Assembly: GCF_017741815.1 (NCBI RefSeq)
Contig: NZ_JAGHMF010000015.1
Coordinates: 124,001 to 188,000 of the forward strand
From: Rhizobium sp. 16-488-2b
GTDB taxonomy: Bacteria > Pseudomonadota > Alphaproteobacteria > Rhizobiales > Rhizobiaceae
Length of the DNA stretch: 64,000 nucleotides
Direction: 5' to 3'
The notes beneath the pieces are model-generated. The model made no database searches. It was not told the origin of the DNA and saw nothing but the letters and a program-made list of their open reading frames with translations. Positions 18,866 to 27,107 of the stretch are shown here, piece after piece (position 1 is the stretch's first letter; every line of letters begins with the position of its first letter). The position numbers and the translations under genes were made by a program.

Positions 18866-19342
18866 ATGGTTGATAAGGTACCGATGACGCAGGGTGGTTT
18901 CGTCAAGCTGCAGGAAGAGCTGCGCTGGCGTCAGCAGGAAGAACGCCCGCGAATCATCGAGGCGATTGCCGAGGCCCGCGCACACGGCGACCTCTCGGAA
19001 AACGCCGAGTACCACGCCGCCAAGGAAGCGCAGAGCCACAACGAAGGCCGCATCGGCGAGCTCGAGGATCTGACGGCGCGCGCCGAAGTCATCGACCTCT
19101 CCAAGATGTCCGGCAGCACGATCAAGTTCGGCGCCAAGGTGAAGCTCGTCGATGAGGACACCGAGGAAGAAAAGACCTACCAGATCGTCGGCGACCAGGA
19201 AGCCGACGTGAAGGCCGGCCGCATCTCCATCTCCTCCCCGATCGCCCGTGCGCTGATCGGCAAGGAAGTCGGCGATTCCATCGAGGTCAACGCGCCCGGT
19301 GGCTCCAAGGCTTACGAAGTTCTGGCCATCACCTGGGGCTGA
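18866..19342 (+). CDS. greA: Transcription elongation factor GreA
   Basis: A 158-residue factor that enters the RNA polymerase secondary channel and stimulates cleavage of backtracked RNA. An N-terminal coiled coil with the acidic tip ([19 protein letters not shown]) is followed by the C-terminal FKBP-like domain ([18 protein letters not shown]). AAGGA precedes the ATG. A terminator-like hairpin in the leader suggests attenuation. The lpsB gene follows after 5 bases, so the two are probably cotranscribed. Confidence 0.97.
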   Translation: MVDKVPMTQGGFVKLQEELRWRQQEERPRIIEAIAEARAHGDLSENAEYHAAKEAQSHNEGRIGELEDLTARAEVIDLSKMSGSTIKFGAKVKLVDEDTEEEKTYQIVGDQEADVKAGRISISSPIARALIGKEVGDSIEVNAPGGSKAYEVLAITWG

Positions 19343-19347
19343 GGACC

Positions 19348-20424
19348 TTGGCGGATCGCGGCCGATCGCACATCGTCGATATCGCTGACGTCGAAATCAT
19401 AGCGCCGAACTTCAAGAAGCGTCTGTCAGGCGTGACATCGACGATCATCCAGCTTGTCCCGGTCCAGCGGGCGCTCGGTCAGAAGATCGCGGCGCTCGGG
19501 CCAGGCCTGCCGGCATCGATCCCGCATATCCGCTTCCGCGACCTTTTGAGACTGTGGCGCGCGCCCTCGATCCGGCCCTTCCGCGTCTGGCACGCCCGCC
19601 GCAACATCGAGATGCTCCCTGCCCTCATCATGCGCGACCTCCTGCGCATGAAGCTGAAGATCGTCTTCACCTCCGCCTCGCAGCGCAAGCACAGCGGCTG
19701 GACGAAGTTCCTCGTCTCGAAGATGGACGCGGTGATCGCGACCTCGGGCAAGACGGCGAACTATCTGGAAGTCCCTAGCACCGTCATCCTGCACGGCATC
19801 GACACCGCCCGCTTCTCGCCGCCCTCCGATAAGGCGCAGGCCAAGCGCGAATGCGGCCTTGATCCGGACAAGAAGATCGCCGGCTGCTTCGGCCGCGTCC
19901 GCCACCAGAAGGGCACCGACCTCTTCGTCGATACCATGCTGCGGCTTCTCCCCGACCATCCTCAGTGGAGCGCCATCATCGCCGGCCGCGCCACGGCCCA
20001 GCATGTCGAGTTCGAAAACGGCCTGAAGGCAAAGGTCGCCGCCGCCGGCCTCTCGGACCGCATCCTCTTCGTCGGTGAGCACACCAACATCAACGACTGG
20101 TACCGCGCGCTAGATCTGTTCGTTGCGCCGCAGCGCTGGGAAGGTTTCGGCCTGACCCCGCTCGAAGCCATGGCCTCGGGCGTGCCTGTTGTCGCAACCG
20201 ATGTCGGCGCTTTTCCCGAGATCGTCACGACCGGCGACCAAGGCGCAGGCATGATGATTGCCCGCGACGATCTCGACGCGATGGCAAAGGCCGTTTCAGC
20301 ACTCATGGATGATGAAAGCCGCCTGGCACGGCTCGCCGCCAATGCCCAGACGCATGTCATGGAAAACTTTCGCATCGAAGGCGAGGCCACGAAGCTGAAG
20401 GCCGTCTACGACAGCCTCGGCTGA
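19348..20424 (+). CDS. lpsB: LPS core glycosyltransferase, LpsB/LpcC type
   Basis: A 358-residue GT-B, family 4 glycosyltransferase. The C-terminal donor-binding domain has CFGRVRHQKGTDLFVD and the E-x7-E segment EGFGLTPLEAMASGVPVVATD. Sequence character and position after greA match rhizobial LpsB/LpcC, which transfers a mannose-type sugar to the LPS core. The only near start is TTG 19348 (MADRGRSHIV), with GAGGA close by and GGGG further up. In Sinorhizobium the cluster continues with lpsE, lpsD and lpsC; here it meets lrp directly. Confidence 0.85.
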   Translation: MADRGRSHIVDIADVEIIAPNFKKRLSGVTSTIIQLVPVQRALGQKIAALGPGLPASIPHIRFRDLLRLWRAPSIRPFRVWHARRNIEMLPALIMRDLLRMKLKIVFTSASQRKHSGWTKFLVSKMDAVIATSGKTANYLEVPSTVILHGIDTARFSPPSDKAQAKRECGLDPDKKIAGCFGRVRHQKGTDLFVDTMLRLLPDHPQWSAIIAGRATAQHVEFENGLKAKVAAAGLSDRILFVGEHTNINDWYRALDLFVAPQRWEGFGLTPLEAMASGVPVVATDVGAFPEIVTTGDQGAGMMIARDDLDAMAKAVSALMDDESRLARLAANAQTHVMENFRIEGEATKLKAVYDSLG

Positions 20425-20430
20425 GACAAC

Positions 20431-20898
20431 TCAGACTTCGGTCAATCCGAGCTTCTTGATCTGGCGGATCGTCAGCATGGTGCGCACGGTGTCGACATGT
20501 TCGTTGGCGGTCAGCACCTCGATGACGAAGTCCTGGAACCGCGTTAGGTTTTCAGCCACGCAATGCAGCAGGAAGTCGCTGTCGCCCGAGACCATCCAGG
20601 CCTGCCGCACCAGCGGCCACTGCGTCGTCGCCGCGGCAAACGCCTTGAGGTTGGCTTCCGACTGATGCTTGAGACCGACCATGCAGAAGGCGACGAGATC
20701 GAAGCCCAGCTTCGGGCTGTTCAGCATCGCGTGATAGCCTTCGATGACGCCGGACTCTTCCAGCTTGCGCACACGCCGAAGACAGGGCGGCGCCGAGATG
20801 CCGACCCGGTCGGCGAGCTCGACGTTGGTCATGCGGCCATCCGCCTGCAGCTCACGCAAGATCTTGATATCGATGGCGTCCAGTTCAGCGCGAACCAA
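20431..20898 (-). CDS. lrp: Lrp/AsnC family transcriptional regulator
   Basis: A 155-residue Lrp-type regulator. The N-terminal helix-turn-helix (ELDAIDIKILRELQADGRMTNVELADRVG in outline, then ISAPPCLRRVRKLE) is followed by the RAM effector domain (VSGDSDFLLHCVAENL). The likely start is TTG 20898, which has GAAAGG 7 bases upstream and gives the usual length; longer frames run into the divergent trxB promoter region. It converges on lpsB with a 6-base gap. It is probably a global amino-acid-responsive regulator rather than specific to LPS. Confidence 0.9.
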   Translation of the reverse strand: MVRAELDAIDIKILRELQADGRMTNVELADRVGISAPPCLRRVRKLEESGVIEGYHAMLNSPKLGFDLVAFCMVGLKHQSEANLKAFAAATTQWPLVRQAWMVSGDSDFLLHCVAENLTRFQDFVIEVLTANEHVDTVRTMLTIRQIKKLGLTEV

Positions 20899-21127
20899 GC
20901 GAGTGCCTTTCTTTAAAATCGTGAATCCAGCTTCTATATAAAGCGGCACAATACGCAAGAATCTTTCCCTGAGATGACGGAATCTTGCACATCCACACCG
21001 AATGCCTTGTTGGTAACGCAAGGCTGCCCTTGAATAAAAGCATTGGTCGTTCATAAATAACGCATGGACGCGTGATGGCCGTATTCGCCTTATATCCAGC
21101 GCGTCCAGCCAGTTGAAAGGAAGTCTC
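20899..21127. promoter_or_regulatory. Divergent lrp/trxB control region
   Basis: This 229-base gap contains two separated dyads: GCAAGA (20955-20960) with TCTTGC (20983-20988), and GCCTTG with CAAGGC around 21004-21024. Both are candidate sites for autoregulation by the divergent Lrp protein. A TATATC near 21091 may be the trxB -10 element. No promoter could be fixed with confidence. Confidence 0.3.
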
Positions 21128-22102
21128 ATGTCCGCCCGCCACACCAAGGTGCTCATCATCGGTTCCGGCCCCGCCGGCTATACCGCTGCCGTCTATGCGG
21201 CGCGCGCGATGCTGAAGCCGGTCCTGATCGCAGGGATGGAGCAAGGCGGACAGCTGATGATCACCACCGACGTCGAGAACTATCCGGGCTTCGCCGATCC
21301 GATCCAGGGCCCTTGGCTGATGGACCAGATGCTGCAGCAGGCGAAGCACGTCGGCGCCGAGATCGTCAACGACATCGTCACCGAAGTCGAGATGAACCAG
21401 CGCCCCTTCGTGGCCCGCACCGATAGCGGCCAGGTCTGGACCGCCGACACGCTGATCATCGCCACCGGCGCCAAGGCCAAGTGGCTCGGCATCGAAAGCG
21501 AGCAGACCTTCCAGGGCTTCGGCGTCTCCGCTTGCGCTACCTGCGACGGCTTCTTCTATCGCAACAAGGACGTGATCGTGGTCGGCGGCGGCAACTCTGC
21601 CGTCGAGGAAGCGCTGTATCTCTCGAACATCGCCAAGACCGTGACGGTCGTTCACCGCCGCGACAGTTTCCGTTCGGAAAAGATCCTGCAGGAACGCATC
21701 TTCGCCAAGGAGAACGTCAAGATCCTCTGGAACACCGAGATCGCCGAAATCACCGGCGCGCCGGCCAAGCCGCCGATGCCGCCGTCCGTCTCTGGCGTTC
21801 GCCTGCGCGACACGCGCACCGGCGCTGTTGCCGACCACACGATCGACGGCGTCTTCGTGGCGATCGGCCATGCGCCGGCAACCGAGCTCTTCAAGGGCAA
21901 GCTGAAGCTGAAGGACAACGGCTACCTCTGGACCGCACCCGATTCGACCGCGACCTCGGTCGAGGGCGTTTACGCGGCCGGCGATGTCACCGACGATACC
22001 TTCCGCCAGGCGATCACGGCCGCCGGCATGGGCTGCATGGCAGCGCTTGAGGCCGAACGTTATCTCACGGGCCAGCTGCCCGTCGCCGTAGCTGCGGAGT
22101 AA
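21128..22102 (+). CDS. trxB: Thioredoxin-disulfide reductase
   Basis: A 324-residue FAD/NADPH enzyme that reduces thioredoxin in the cytosol. It has an N-terminal FAD fold (VLIIGSGPAGYTAAVYAAR), the redox-active CATC (SACATCDGFF), an NADPH fold (VIVVGGGNSAVEEALYL) and the C-terminal FAD motif (GVYAAGDVTDDTFRQA). ATG 21128 has GAAAGGA upstream; the longer frame from 21113 lacks conservation. The LysR gene follows 22 bases on and is probably cotranscribed. Confidence 0.96.
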   Translation: MSARHTKVLIIGSGPAGYTAAVYAARAMLKPVLIAGMEQGGQLMITTDVENYPGFADPIQGPWLMDQMLQQAKHVGAEIVNDIVTEVEMNQRPFVARTDSGQVWTADTLIIATGAKAKWLGIESEQTFQGFGVSACATCDGFFYRNKDVIVVGGGNSAVEEALYLSNIAKTVTVVHRRDSFRSEKILQERIFAKENVKILWNTEIAEITGAPAKPPMPPSVSGVRLRDTRTGAVADHTIDGVFVAIGHAPATELFKGKLKLKDNGYLWTAPDSTATSVEGVYAAGDVTDDTFRQAITAAGMGCMAALEAERYLTGQLPVAVAAE

Positions 22103-22124
22103 TATCGGCATGAGGGGTGGTGGA

Positions 22125-23021
22125 ATGCCGTTGGACTGGGACAAGCTGCGTATTTTCCACGCAGCTGCCGAAGCCGGTTCGTTCACGCACGCGGCCGACA
22201 AGCTGCATCTGTCCCAATCCGCGATCAGCCGTCAGGTGAGCGCGCTGGAGCAGGACGTCGGCACCAAGCTGTTCCACCGCCACGCCCGCGGCCTCATACT
22301 CACCGAACAGGGCGAGCTGCTCTACCGCACCGCCCATGACGTGCTCTTGAAGCTCGAAACCGTGAAGATGCAGCTCACCGAGACGACGGAAACGCCGTCA
22401 GGCAAGCTGCGTGTCACGACGACCGTCGGCCTCGGCCAGGGCTGGCTCACGGACAAGATCCAGGAGTTCATGCAGCTCTATCCGGATGTTCAGATCCAGC
22501 TCATCCTCGACAACGAGGAAGTGGATGTGAACATGCGCTACGCCGATTGCGCGATTCGTCTTCGCCAGCCGCAGCAATCCGATCTCATCCAGCGCAAGCT
22601 GTTCACCGTGCACATGCACGTCTACGCGGCCCCCTCCTATATCAACCGATATGGCGAGCCGCAGGCGGTCGAGGATCTCGACAACCACCGAATCATCACC
22701 TTCGGTGAACCGGCGCCGAACTATCTGCTCGACGTGAACTGGCTTGAAATCGCCGGCCGCTCGTCGGACAACAAGCGCATTCCGCACCTGCAGATCAACA
22801 GCCAGACCTCGATCAAGCGCGCCTGCCTGCTCGGCATGGGCGTCGCCTGCCTGCCCGACTACATCGTCGGCCGCGACCCGGGTCTGATTCAGCTGCCGAT
22901 CAACGCCGACGTGCCGTCCTTCGACACCTATTTCTGCTATCCCGACGAAATGAAGAACGCCGCCAAGCTCAAGGCTTTCCGCGACTTCATCGTCAGCAAG
23001 GCCAGAAACTGGAGCTTCTAA
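22125..23021 (+). CDS. lsrB: LysR family regulator, LsrB/VtlR type
   Basis: A 298-residue LysR regulator (MPLDWDKLRIFHAAAEAGSFTHAADKLHLSQ in outline; then the helix-turn-helix SAISRQVSALEQDVG). Position after trxB and before two AbcR-type sRNAs is that of Sinorhizobium LsrB and of Brucella/Agrobacterium VtlR, known for symbiosis or virulence, envelope and redox phenotypes and for activating an abcR gene. ATG 22125 is chosen for the GAGGGG 8 bases upstream; ATG 22110 is in frame but poorly spaced. Matched dyads upstream of both sRNAs are candidate targets. Confidence 0.88.
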   Translation: MPLDWDKLRIFHAAAEAGSFTHAADKLHLSQSAISRQVSALEQDVGTKLFHRHARGLILTEQGELLYRTAHDVLLKLETVKMQLTETTETPSGKLRVTTTVGLGQGWLTDKIQEFMQLYPDVQIQLILDNEEVDVNMRYADCAIRLRQPQQSDLIQRKLFTVHMHVYAAPSYINRYGEPQAVEDLDNHRIITFGEPAPNYLLDVNWLEIAGRSSDNKRIPHLQINSQTSIKRACLLGMGVACLPDYIVGRDPGLIQLPINADVPSFDTYFCYPDEMKNAAKLKAFRDFIVSKARNWSF

Positions 23022-23058
23022 CTGATTTTGCGACGAAATTGGCAGCCGTGCAGAGCGC

Positions 23059-23113
23059 GCATGCCTGACATGCACAAAAATTGGTTGCCGGCTGCACATT
23101 AAAACACCATATC
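23059..23113 (+). promoter_or_regulatory. Promoter and upstream dyad of the first AbcR-type sRNA
   Basis: A perfect dyad GCATG-N5-CATGC (23059-23073), an 11-base gap, TTGCCG (23085-23090), a 17-base spacer and CATATC (23108-23113). The second sRNA shows the same layout with identical spacing, which argues for one shared regulator, probably the adjacent LsrB/VtlR. Confidence 0.6.
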
Positions 23114-23119
23114 AACCTC

Positions 23120-23235
23120 AGCTGATGCACACGGTGGCTTTTCCTCCCAGTTCCACCGCATTAGCTGTTCCCCTCTGGAGGTTTAGACCTTCATACCTAT
23201 AAAGGGCCCCGAGCTTTCGGTGGCCCTCTTTTTTT
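23120..23235 (+). ncRNA. AbcR-type sRNA (alpha-r15 family), first copy
   Basis: About 116 bases between the lsrB and arsR genes. The core from GATGCACACGG to the CCTCTGGAGGTT stretch is shared with the second copy. It contains exposed pyrimidine-rich anti-ribosome-binding-site segments (TTCCTCCCAG and GTTCCCCTCTGG) and ends in a GGGCC/GGCCC terminator hairpin with seven T residues (23203-23235). These are the hallmarks of the Hfq-dependent AbcR1/AbcR2 pair that represses many ABC-transporter mRNAs. The transcription start is estimated from the promoter. Confidence 0.85.
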
Positions 23236-23283
23236 GCCTTGATTTGCCCTAATTTTCCGCATCGCAGCAAAAAATGCTGCATT

Positions 23284-23338
23284 GCATAGCAGGCATGCGC
23301 AAAAGGGCATTGAAATCTGCCCGCCAAAGCATCATATC
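23284..23338 (+). promoter_or_regulatory. Promoter and upstream dyad of the second AbcR-type sRNA
   Basis: GCATA-N5-CATGC (23284-23298), an 11-base gap, TTGAAA (23310-23315), a 17-base spacer and CATATC (23333-23338). The conserved block GCAT-N6-CATGC-N-CAAAA is in the same register as in the first copy, although the sequence around it has diverged. Confidence 0.6.
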
Positions 23339-23344
23339 GCACTC

Positions 23345-23459
23345 AGTTGATGCACATGGCGGTTCTCTCCCAGTGCCGCTGCATTAGCTGTTCCCCTCTG
23401 GAGGTTGAATAACCTTCACACCTTAAAGGGCCCCGTTCATTCGGTGGCCCTCTTTTTTT
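23345..23459 (+). ncRNA. AbcR-type sRNA (alpha-r15 family), second copy
   Basis: About 115 bases, the tandem partner of the sRNA at 23120. It shares GATGCACATGGCGG, the CTCTCCCAG segment, CATTAGCTGTTCCCCTCTGG and the terminator (GGGCC/GGCCC stem, seven T residues ending at 23459). I do not assign AbcR1 versus AbcR2, because that naming depends on comparison with reference species. Confidence 0.85.
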
Positions 23460-23526
23460 GCTTAAAATTTAACCACGGAAAAAATCGCACGCGTCGTTCG
23501 CGCATGTCTTGAACATCGAAAACCGT

Positions 23527-23562
23527 CGATCCATATATCGGTAAGAAACGATTTATGGATCG
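23527..23562. promoter_or_regulatory. Operator-like palindrome at the arsR start
   Basis: A 14-base inverted repeat with one mismatch (23527-23540 and 23549-23562) and an 8-base spacer lies just upstream of the chosen arsR start at 23573. Its size and position suit autorepression by the ArsR-type protein. Confidence 0.5.
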
Positions 23563-23572
23563 GCAAACGACG

Positions 23573-23866
23573 ATGGACAACGACGAAATCCTGAAAGCGA
23601 TATCCCATCCCAAGCGGATGGAAATCTTGAACTGGCTGAAGAACCCCGAAGAGCATTTCTCTTCGCAGGAGCACCCACTCGAAATGGGCGTCTGCGCCAG
23701 CCAGTTCGAACGCTGCGGCCTCTCGCAATCGACCGTATCCGCCCATCTGGGCACGCTCAGCCGTGCCAATCTCGTGACCACGCGCCGCGTCGGTCAGTGG
23801 ATATTCTACAAGCGCAACGAAGAAACAATCGCTGCCTTCCTCAAGCAACTGGCACAGGATCTCTAA
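23573..23866 (+). CDS. ArsR-type helix-turn-helix regulator
   Basis: A 97-residue winged-helix protein: HPKRMEILNWLK is helix 1-2, and CGLSQSTVSAHLGTLSRANLVTTRRVGQWIFYK is the recognition helix and wing. One Cys follows MGV and another precedes GLSQ, but the classical metal-binding CxC of ArsR/SmtB is absent, so the signal may not be a metal. ATG 23573 is preferred over 23555, which lies inside the palindrome. The MFS gene starts 2 bases after the stop, so it is the likely target. Confidence 0.85.
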   Translation: MDNDEILKAISHPKRMEILNWLKNPEEHFSSQEHPLEMGVCASQFERCGLSQSTVSAHLGTLSRANLVTTRRVGQWIFYKRNEETIAAFLKQLAQDL

Positions 23867-23868
23867 AC

Positions 23869-25038
23869 ATGCCCCTCGCCCTCCTCGTCCTGGCGCTCAG
23901 CGCTTTTGCGATCGGCACGACCGAATTCGTCATCATGGGCCTGCTGCCCGAAGTCGCCACCGACCTTGCGGTGACGATCCCGCAGGCCGGCTGGCTCGTT
24001 ACCGGTTATGCGCTCGCGGTCGCCGTCGGCGCCCCTGTCATGGCGGTCTCCACCGCGCACCTGAAACGCCGCACGGCGCTGATCGCGCTCATGGCCTTCT
24101 TCATCGCCGGCAATCTGCTCTGCGCGTTGGCGCCGAGCTATTGGGTGCTGATGATCGCCCGCGTTGTCACCGCGCTCTGCCATGGCGCCTTCTTCGGCAT
24201 CGGCTCCGTCGTCGCCGCCAGCCTTGTGGCGCCGGATCGCCGCGCTCGCGCCGTAGCGCTGATGTTCACCGGCCTGACGCTTGCCAACGTGCTCGGCGTG
24301 CCGCTCGGCACCGCCATCGGCCAGGCATTCGGCTGGCGCTCGACCTTCGCGGTCGTCACCGTCCTCGGCATCATCACCATCGCCGGCCTGATCGCCGTCC
24401 TCCCCAGGGACAAACAGGAAGAACAGGGCAACATCTTCCGCGAGATCGCCGCCCTGAAGAACGGCCACCTCTGGCTGGCGCTGTCGACCACCGTCTTCTT
24501 CGCCGCCTCGATGTTCGCGCTCTTCACCTACATCGCGCCGCTGCTGCGTGACGTCACCGGCCTGTCGCCACAGGGCGTCACCTGGACGCTGTTCCTGATC
24601 GGCCTAGGCCTCACGGTCGGCAACCTGCTCGGCGGCAAACTCGCCGACTGGAAGCTTGGGCCGACGCTCGCCGGCGTCTTTGCGATGATCGCCGTGACCT
24701 CGGTCGCCTTCGGCTTCACCAGTCCCTATTTCATCGCCGCCGAAATCACCCTCTTTATATGGGCCGTGGCGACCTTCGCCGCCGTCCCCGCGCTGCAGGT
24801 CGGCGTCGTGCACTTCGGCAAAGATGCGCCCAATCTGGTCTCGACGATCAATATCGGCGCCTTCAACACCGGCAACGCGCTCGGCGCCTGGGCTGGCGGC
24901 ATGGCCATCGAGCTCGGCTTCGACATGACCCGTGTACCGCTCGTCGCCGCCTTCATGGCCCTGATCGGCCTTGTCGTCACGGCACTTACCTATCTCTCCG
25001 CCAAGGGCAAGGCAGCCATGCCCGCCCCGGCTGAATGA
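23869..25038 (+). CDS. AraJ-like major facilitator exporter
   Basis: A 389-residue, 12-helix MFS protein of the AraJ/YdhP arabinose-exporter type, beginning ALLVLALSAFAIGTTEFVIM, the family signature GTTEFVIMGLLPEVA. Two six-helix halves are separated by a cytosolic loop near residues 185-200 (PRDKQEEQG). It is coupled to the ArsR gene and followed 46 bases on by an Old Yellow Enzyme, suggesting an induced export or detoxification unit. The substrate is unknown. Confidence 0.9.
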   Translation: MPLALLVLALSAFAIGTTEFVIMGLLPEVATDLAVTIPQAGWLVTGYALAVAVGAPVMAVSTAHLKRRTALIALMAFFIAGNLLCALAPSYWVLMIARVVTALCHGAFFGIGSVVAASLVAPDRRARAVALMFTGLTLANVLGVPLGTAIGQAFGWRSTFAVVTVLGIITIAGLIAVLPRDKQEEQGNIFREIAALKNGHLWLALSTTVFFAASMFALFTYIAPLLRDVTGLSPQGVTWTLFLIGLGLTVGNLLGGKLADWKLGPTLAGVFAMIAVTSVAFGFTSPYFIAAEITLFIWAVATFAAVPALQVGVVHFGKDAPNLVSTINIGAFNTGNALGAWAGGMAIELGFDMTRVPLVAAFMALIGLVVTALTYLSAKGKAAMPAPAE

Positions 25039-25084
25039 TCCTTCCAACGCCCCCAAACCACTAGCACCACCGAAAGGACTTCCC

Positions 25085-26206
25085 ATGAGCAAGCTCTTCG
25101 AACCGACGCAGGTCGGCGACATCACCGTCAAGAACCGCATCGTCATGGCCCCGCTGACCCGCAACCGCTCGCCGGGTGCCGTGCCGAACGACCTCAACGT
25201 CGAGTATTACACGCAGCGCGCCTCCGCCGGCCTGATCGTCACCGAAGCGACCGCGATCACCCACCAGGGCCAGGGCTATGCCGACGTCCCCGGCCTCTAC
25301 AGCAAGGAAGCCCTGGATGGCTGGAAGCGCGTGACCGACGCCGTGCACGCCCATGGCGGCAAGATCGTCGTCCAGATGTGGCATGTCGGCCGTATCTCGC
25401 ACACGACGCTGCAGCCGAACGGCGGCAAGCCGGTCTCCTCCAGCAACAAGACCGCCAAGTCGAAGACTTATCTCGTGAACGCCGACGGCACCGGCAGCTT
25501 CGCCGAGACATCCGAGCCGCGCGCGCTTGAAACCGCCGAGATCGCAGGCATCGTCGAGGATTACCGCAAGGCTGCCCGCGCCGCGATCGACGCCGGCTTT
25601 GATGGCGTCGAGATTCACGCCGCCAACGGCTACCTGATCGACCAATTCCTGCGCGCCGACATCAACGACCGCACCGACCAGTATGGCGGTTCGATCGAAA
25701 ACCGCGCCCGCTTCCTGTTCGAAGTGGTCGATGCGATCACCAAGGAAATCGGCCCGCGCGTCACCGGCATCCGCATCTCGCCGGTCACCCCCGCCAACGA
25801 CGCATCCGACGCCGCGCCGCAGCCGCTCTTCGACTACGTCGTCGAGGGTCTGGCAAAGTACGACCTCGCCTTCATCCACGTCATCGAGGGCGCCACCGGC
25901 GGTGACCGCAACTTCCAGCAGGGCGACAAGCCCTTCGACTACACCGGCCTGCGCGCCGCCTATGAAAAAGCCGGCGGCAAGGCAAGCTGGATGGTCAACA
26001 ACGGCTATGATCGCCAGCTCGCCATCGACACCGCCGAAAGCGGCAAGGCCGACCTGATCGCCTTCGGCAAGCCCTTCATCGCCAATCCCGATCTCGTGGA
26101 GCGCCTCAAGGCCAACGCCCCGCTCAACGAACTCGACCAGGCCACCCTCTATGGCGGCGGCCCGAAGGGCTACATCGACTACCCGGCCCGCGAAAAGGTC
26201 GCCTGA
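25085..26206 (+). CDS. nemA: Old Yellow Enzyme family alkene/nitroester reductase
   Basis: A 373-residue FMN-dependent reductase of the N-ethylmaleimide/glycerol trinitrate reductase group (NemA/NerA), reducing activated alkenes or nitrate esters with NAD(P)H. It has the FMN-binding N-terminus (NRIVMAPLTRNRS), VVQMWHVGRISH, the active-site segment FDGVEIHAANGYLIDQFL and GGSIENRARF. GAAAGGA precedes the ATG. Its place after the ArsR-MFS pair suggests a joint response to electrophilic compounds, which is an inference. Confidence 0.9.
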   Translation: MSKLFEPTQVGDITVKNRIVMAPLTRNRSPGAVPNDLNVEYYTQRASAGLIVTEATAITHQGQGYADVPGLYSKEALDGWKRVTDAVHAHGGKIVVQMWHVGRISHTTLQPNGGKPVSSSNKTAKSKTYLVNADGTGSFAETSEPRALETAEIAGIVEDYRKAARAAIDAGFDGVEIHAANGYLIDQFLRADINDRTDQYGGSIENRARFLFEVVDAITKEIGPRVTGIRISPVTPANDASDAAPQPLFDYVVEGLAKYDLAFIHVIEGATGGDRNFQQGDKPFDYTGLRAAYEKAGGKASWMVNNGYDRQLAIDTAESGKADLIAFGKPFIANPDLVERLKANAPLNELDQATLYGGGPKGYIDYPAREKVA

Positions 26207-26222
26207 TCGACACCAAGCCTCG

Positions 26223-26252
26223 AAATCCCGCCACCCGGCGGGATTTCTCTTT
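26223..26252 (+). terminator. Intrinsic terminator after the OYE gene
   Basis: A perfect 10-base stem (26223-26232 with 26237-26246), a 4-base loop and a following CTCTTTC, 17 bases past the stop codon. The stem itself ends in ATTT, so the U-tract is short. Confidence 0.8.
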
Positions 26253-26303
26253 CTAGACCCACGCCATTTCCCTTTCCGGCCGCGACCGGCTAGCATCTCA
26301 CAC

Positions 26304-27107
26304 ATGTTCAAGCCCTCTCTCGACCGCTGGCATCTCACCCCTGACGGCGAGCCTGTCGTCACCCACTCCAGCAACCTCCTGCCCGTCCTGTGGCGCGGCA
26401 AGCCGGCCATGCTGAAGCTGAGCGCCGACGAAGCCGAGCGATCGGGCGCCGCGGTGATGCATTGGTGGGACGGAAACGGTGCGGCGAAGGTCTATTGCCA
26501 CGACGCCGATGCCATCGTGCTGGAGCGCGCCCAAGGTCGCCGCTCACTACTCACCATGGCCGCTGAAGGCGAGGATGACGAGGCAAGTCGCATCCTCTGC
26601 AACACCGTCGCCAAGCTGCATGCCCCACGCCAGACACCGAAGCCACCGCTCATTCCCCTTGCCCGATGGTTCCGTGATCTCGCACCGGCCGCCAGCAAAT
26701 ACGGCGGCGTCCTCACCGAGTGCCACGACATCGCCACCGCCCTGCTCGCCGAACCGCGCGACGAGACCGCCCTGCACGGCGATATCCACCACGGCAACGT
26801 CCTCGATTTCGAAGAACACGGCTGGCTGGCGATCGATCCCAAGGGCCTGGTTGGCGAGCGCGGCTTCGACTATGCCAACATCTTCGCCAACCCGGAACTC
26901 TCGACGGTCACCGATCATGATCGGCTTCGTCGCCAGCTGCCAATCATATCCGCTGCCGCCAACATCGAGCCCGCACGCCTGCTGCGCTGGATCGCCGCCT
27001 ATTGCGGCCTCTCCGCCGCCTGGTTTTTCGATGACGGCATGCTGTCGGAAGCGCAGAGCCCGCTGACGGTCGCCCGCATCGCGCTCGCGGAACTAAGCCA
27101 AGGCTAG
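26304..27107 (+). CDS. Aminoglycoside/hydroxyurea-type phosphotransferase, APH(6)-like
   Basis: A 267-residue kinase of the APH(6)/hydroxyurea phosphotransferase family. It has the catalytic loop LHGDIHHGNVLDF (Asp and Asn of the Brenner motif) and the metal-binding WLAIDPKGLVGE. The N-terminal lobe is short. Chromosomal homologues are common in rhizobia, and streptomycin resistance cannot be assumed. The start has a weak ribosome binding site. It overlaps the convergent next gene by 4 bases. Confidence 0.85.
   Translation: MFKPSLDRWHLTPDGEPVVTHSSNLLPVLWRGKPAMLKLSADEAERSGAAVMHWWDGNGAAKVYCHDADAIVLERAQGRRSLLTMAAEGEDDEASRILCNTVAKLHAPRQTPKPPLIPLARWFRDLAPAASKYGGVLTECHDIATALLAEPRDETALHGDIHHGNVLDFEEHGWLAIDPKGLVGERGFDYANIFANPELSTVTDHDRLRRQLPIISAAANIEPARLLRWIAAYCGLSAAWFFDDGMLSEAQSPLTVARIALAELSQG

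Noticed and set aside
23118-23342. Minus-strand frame across the first sRNA
   Set aside because: It overlaps the sRNA core and terminator, which explain the conservation.
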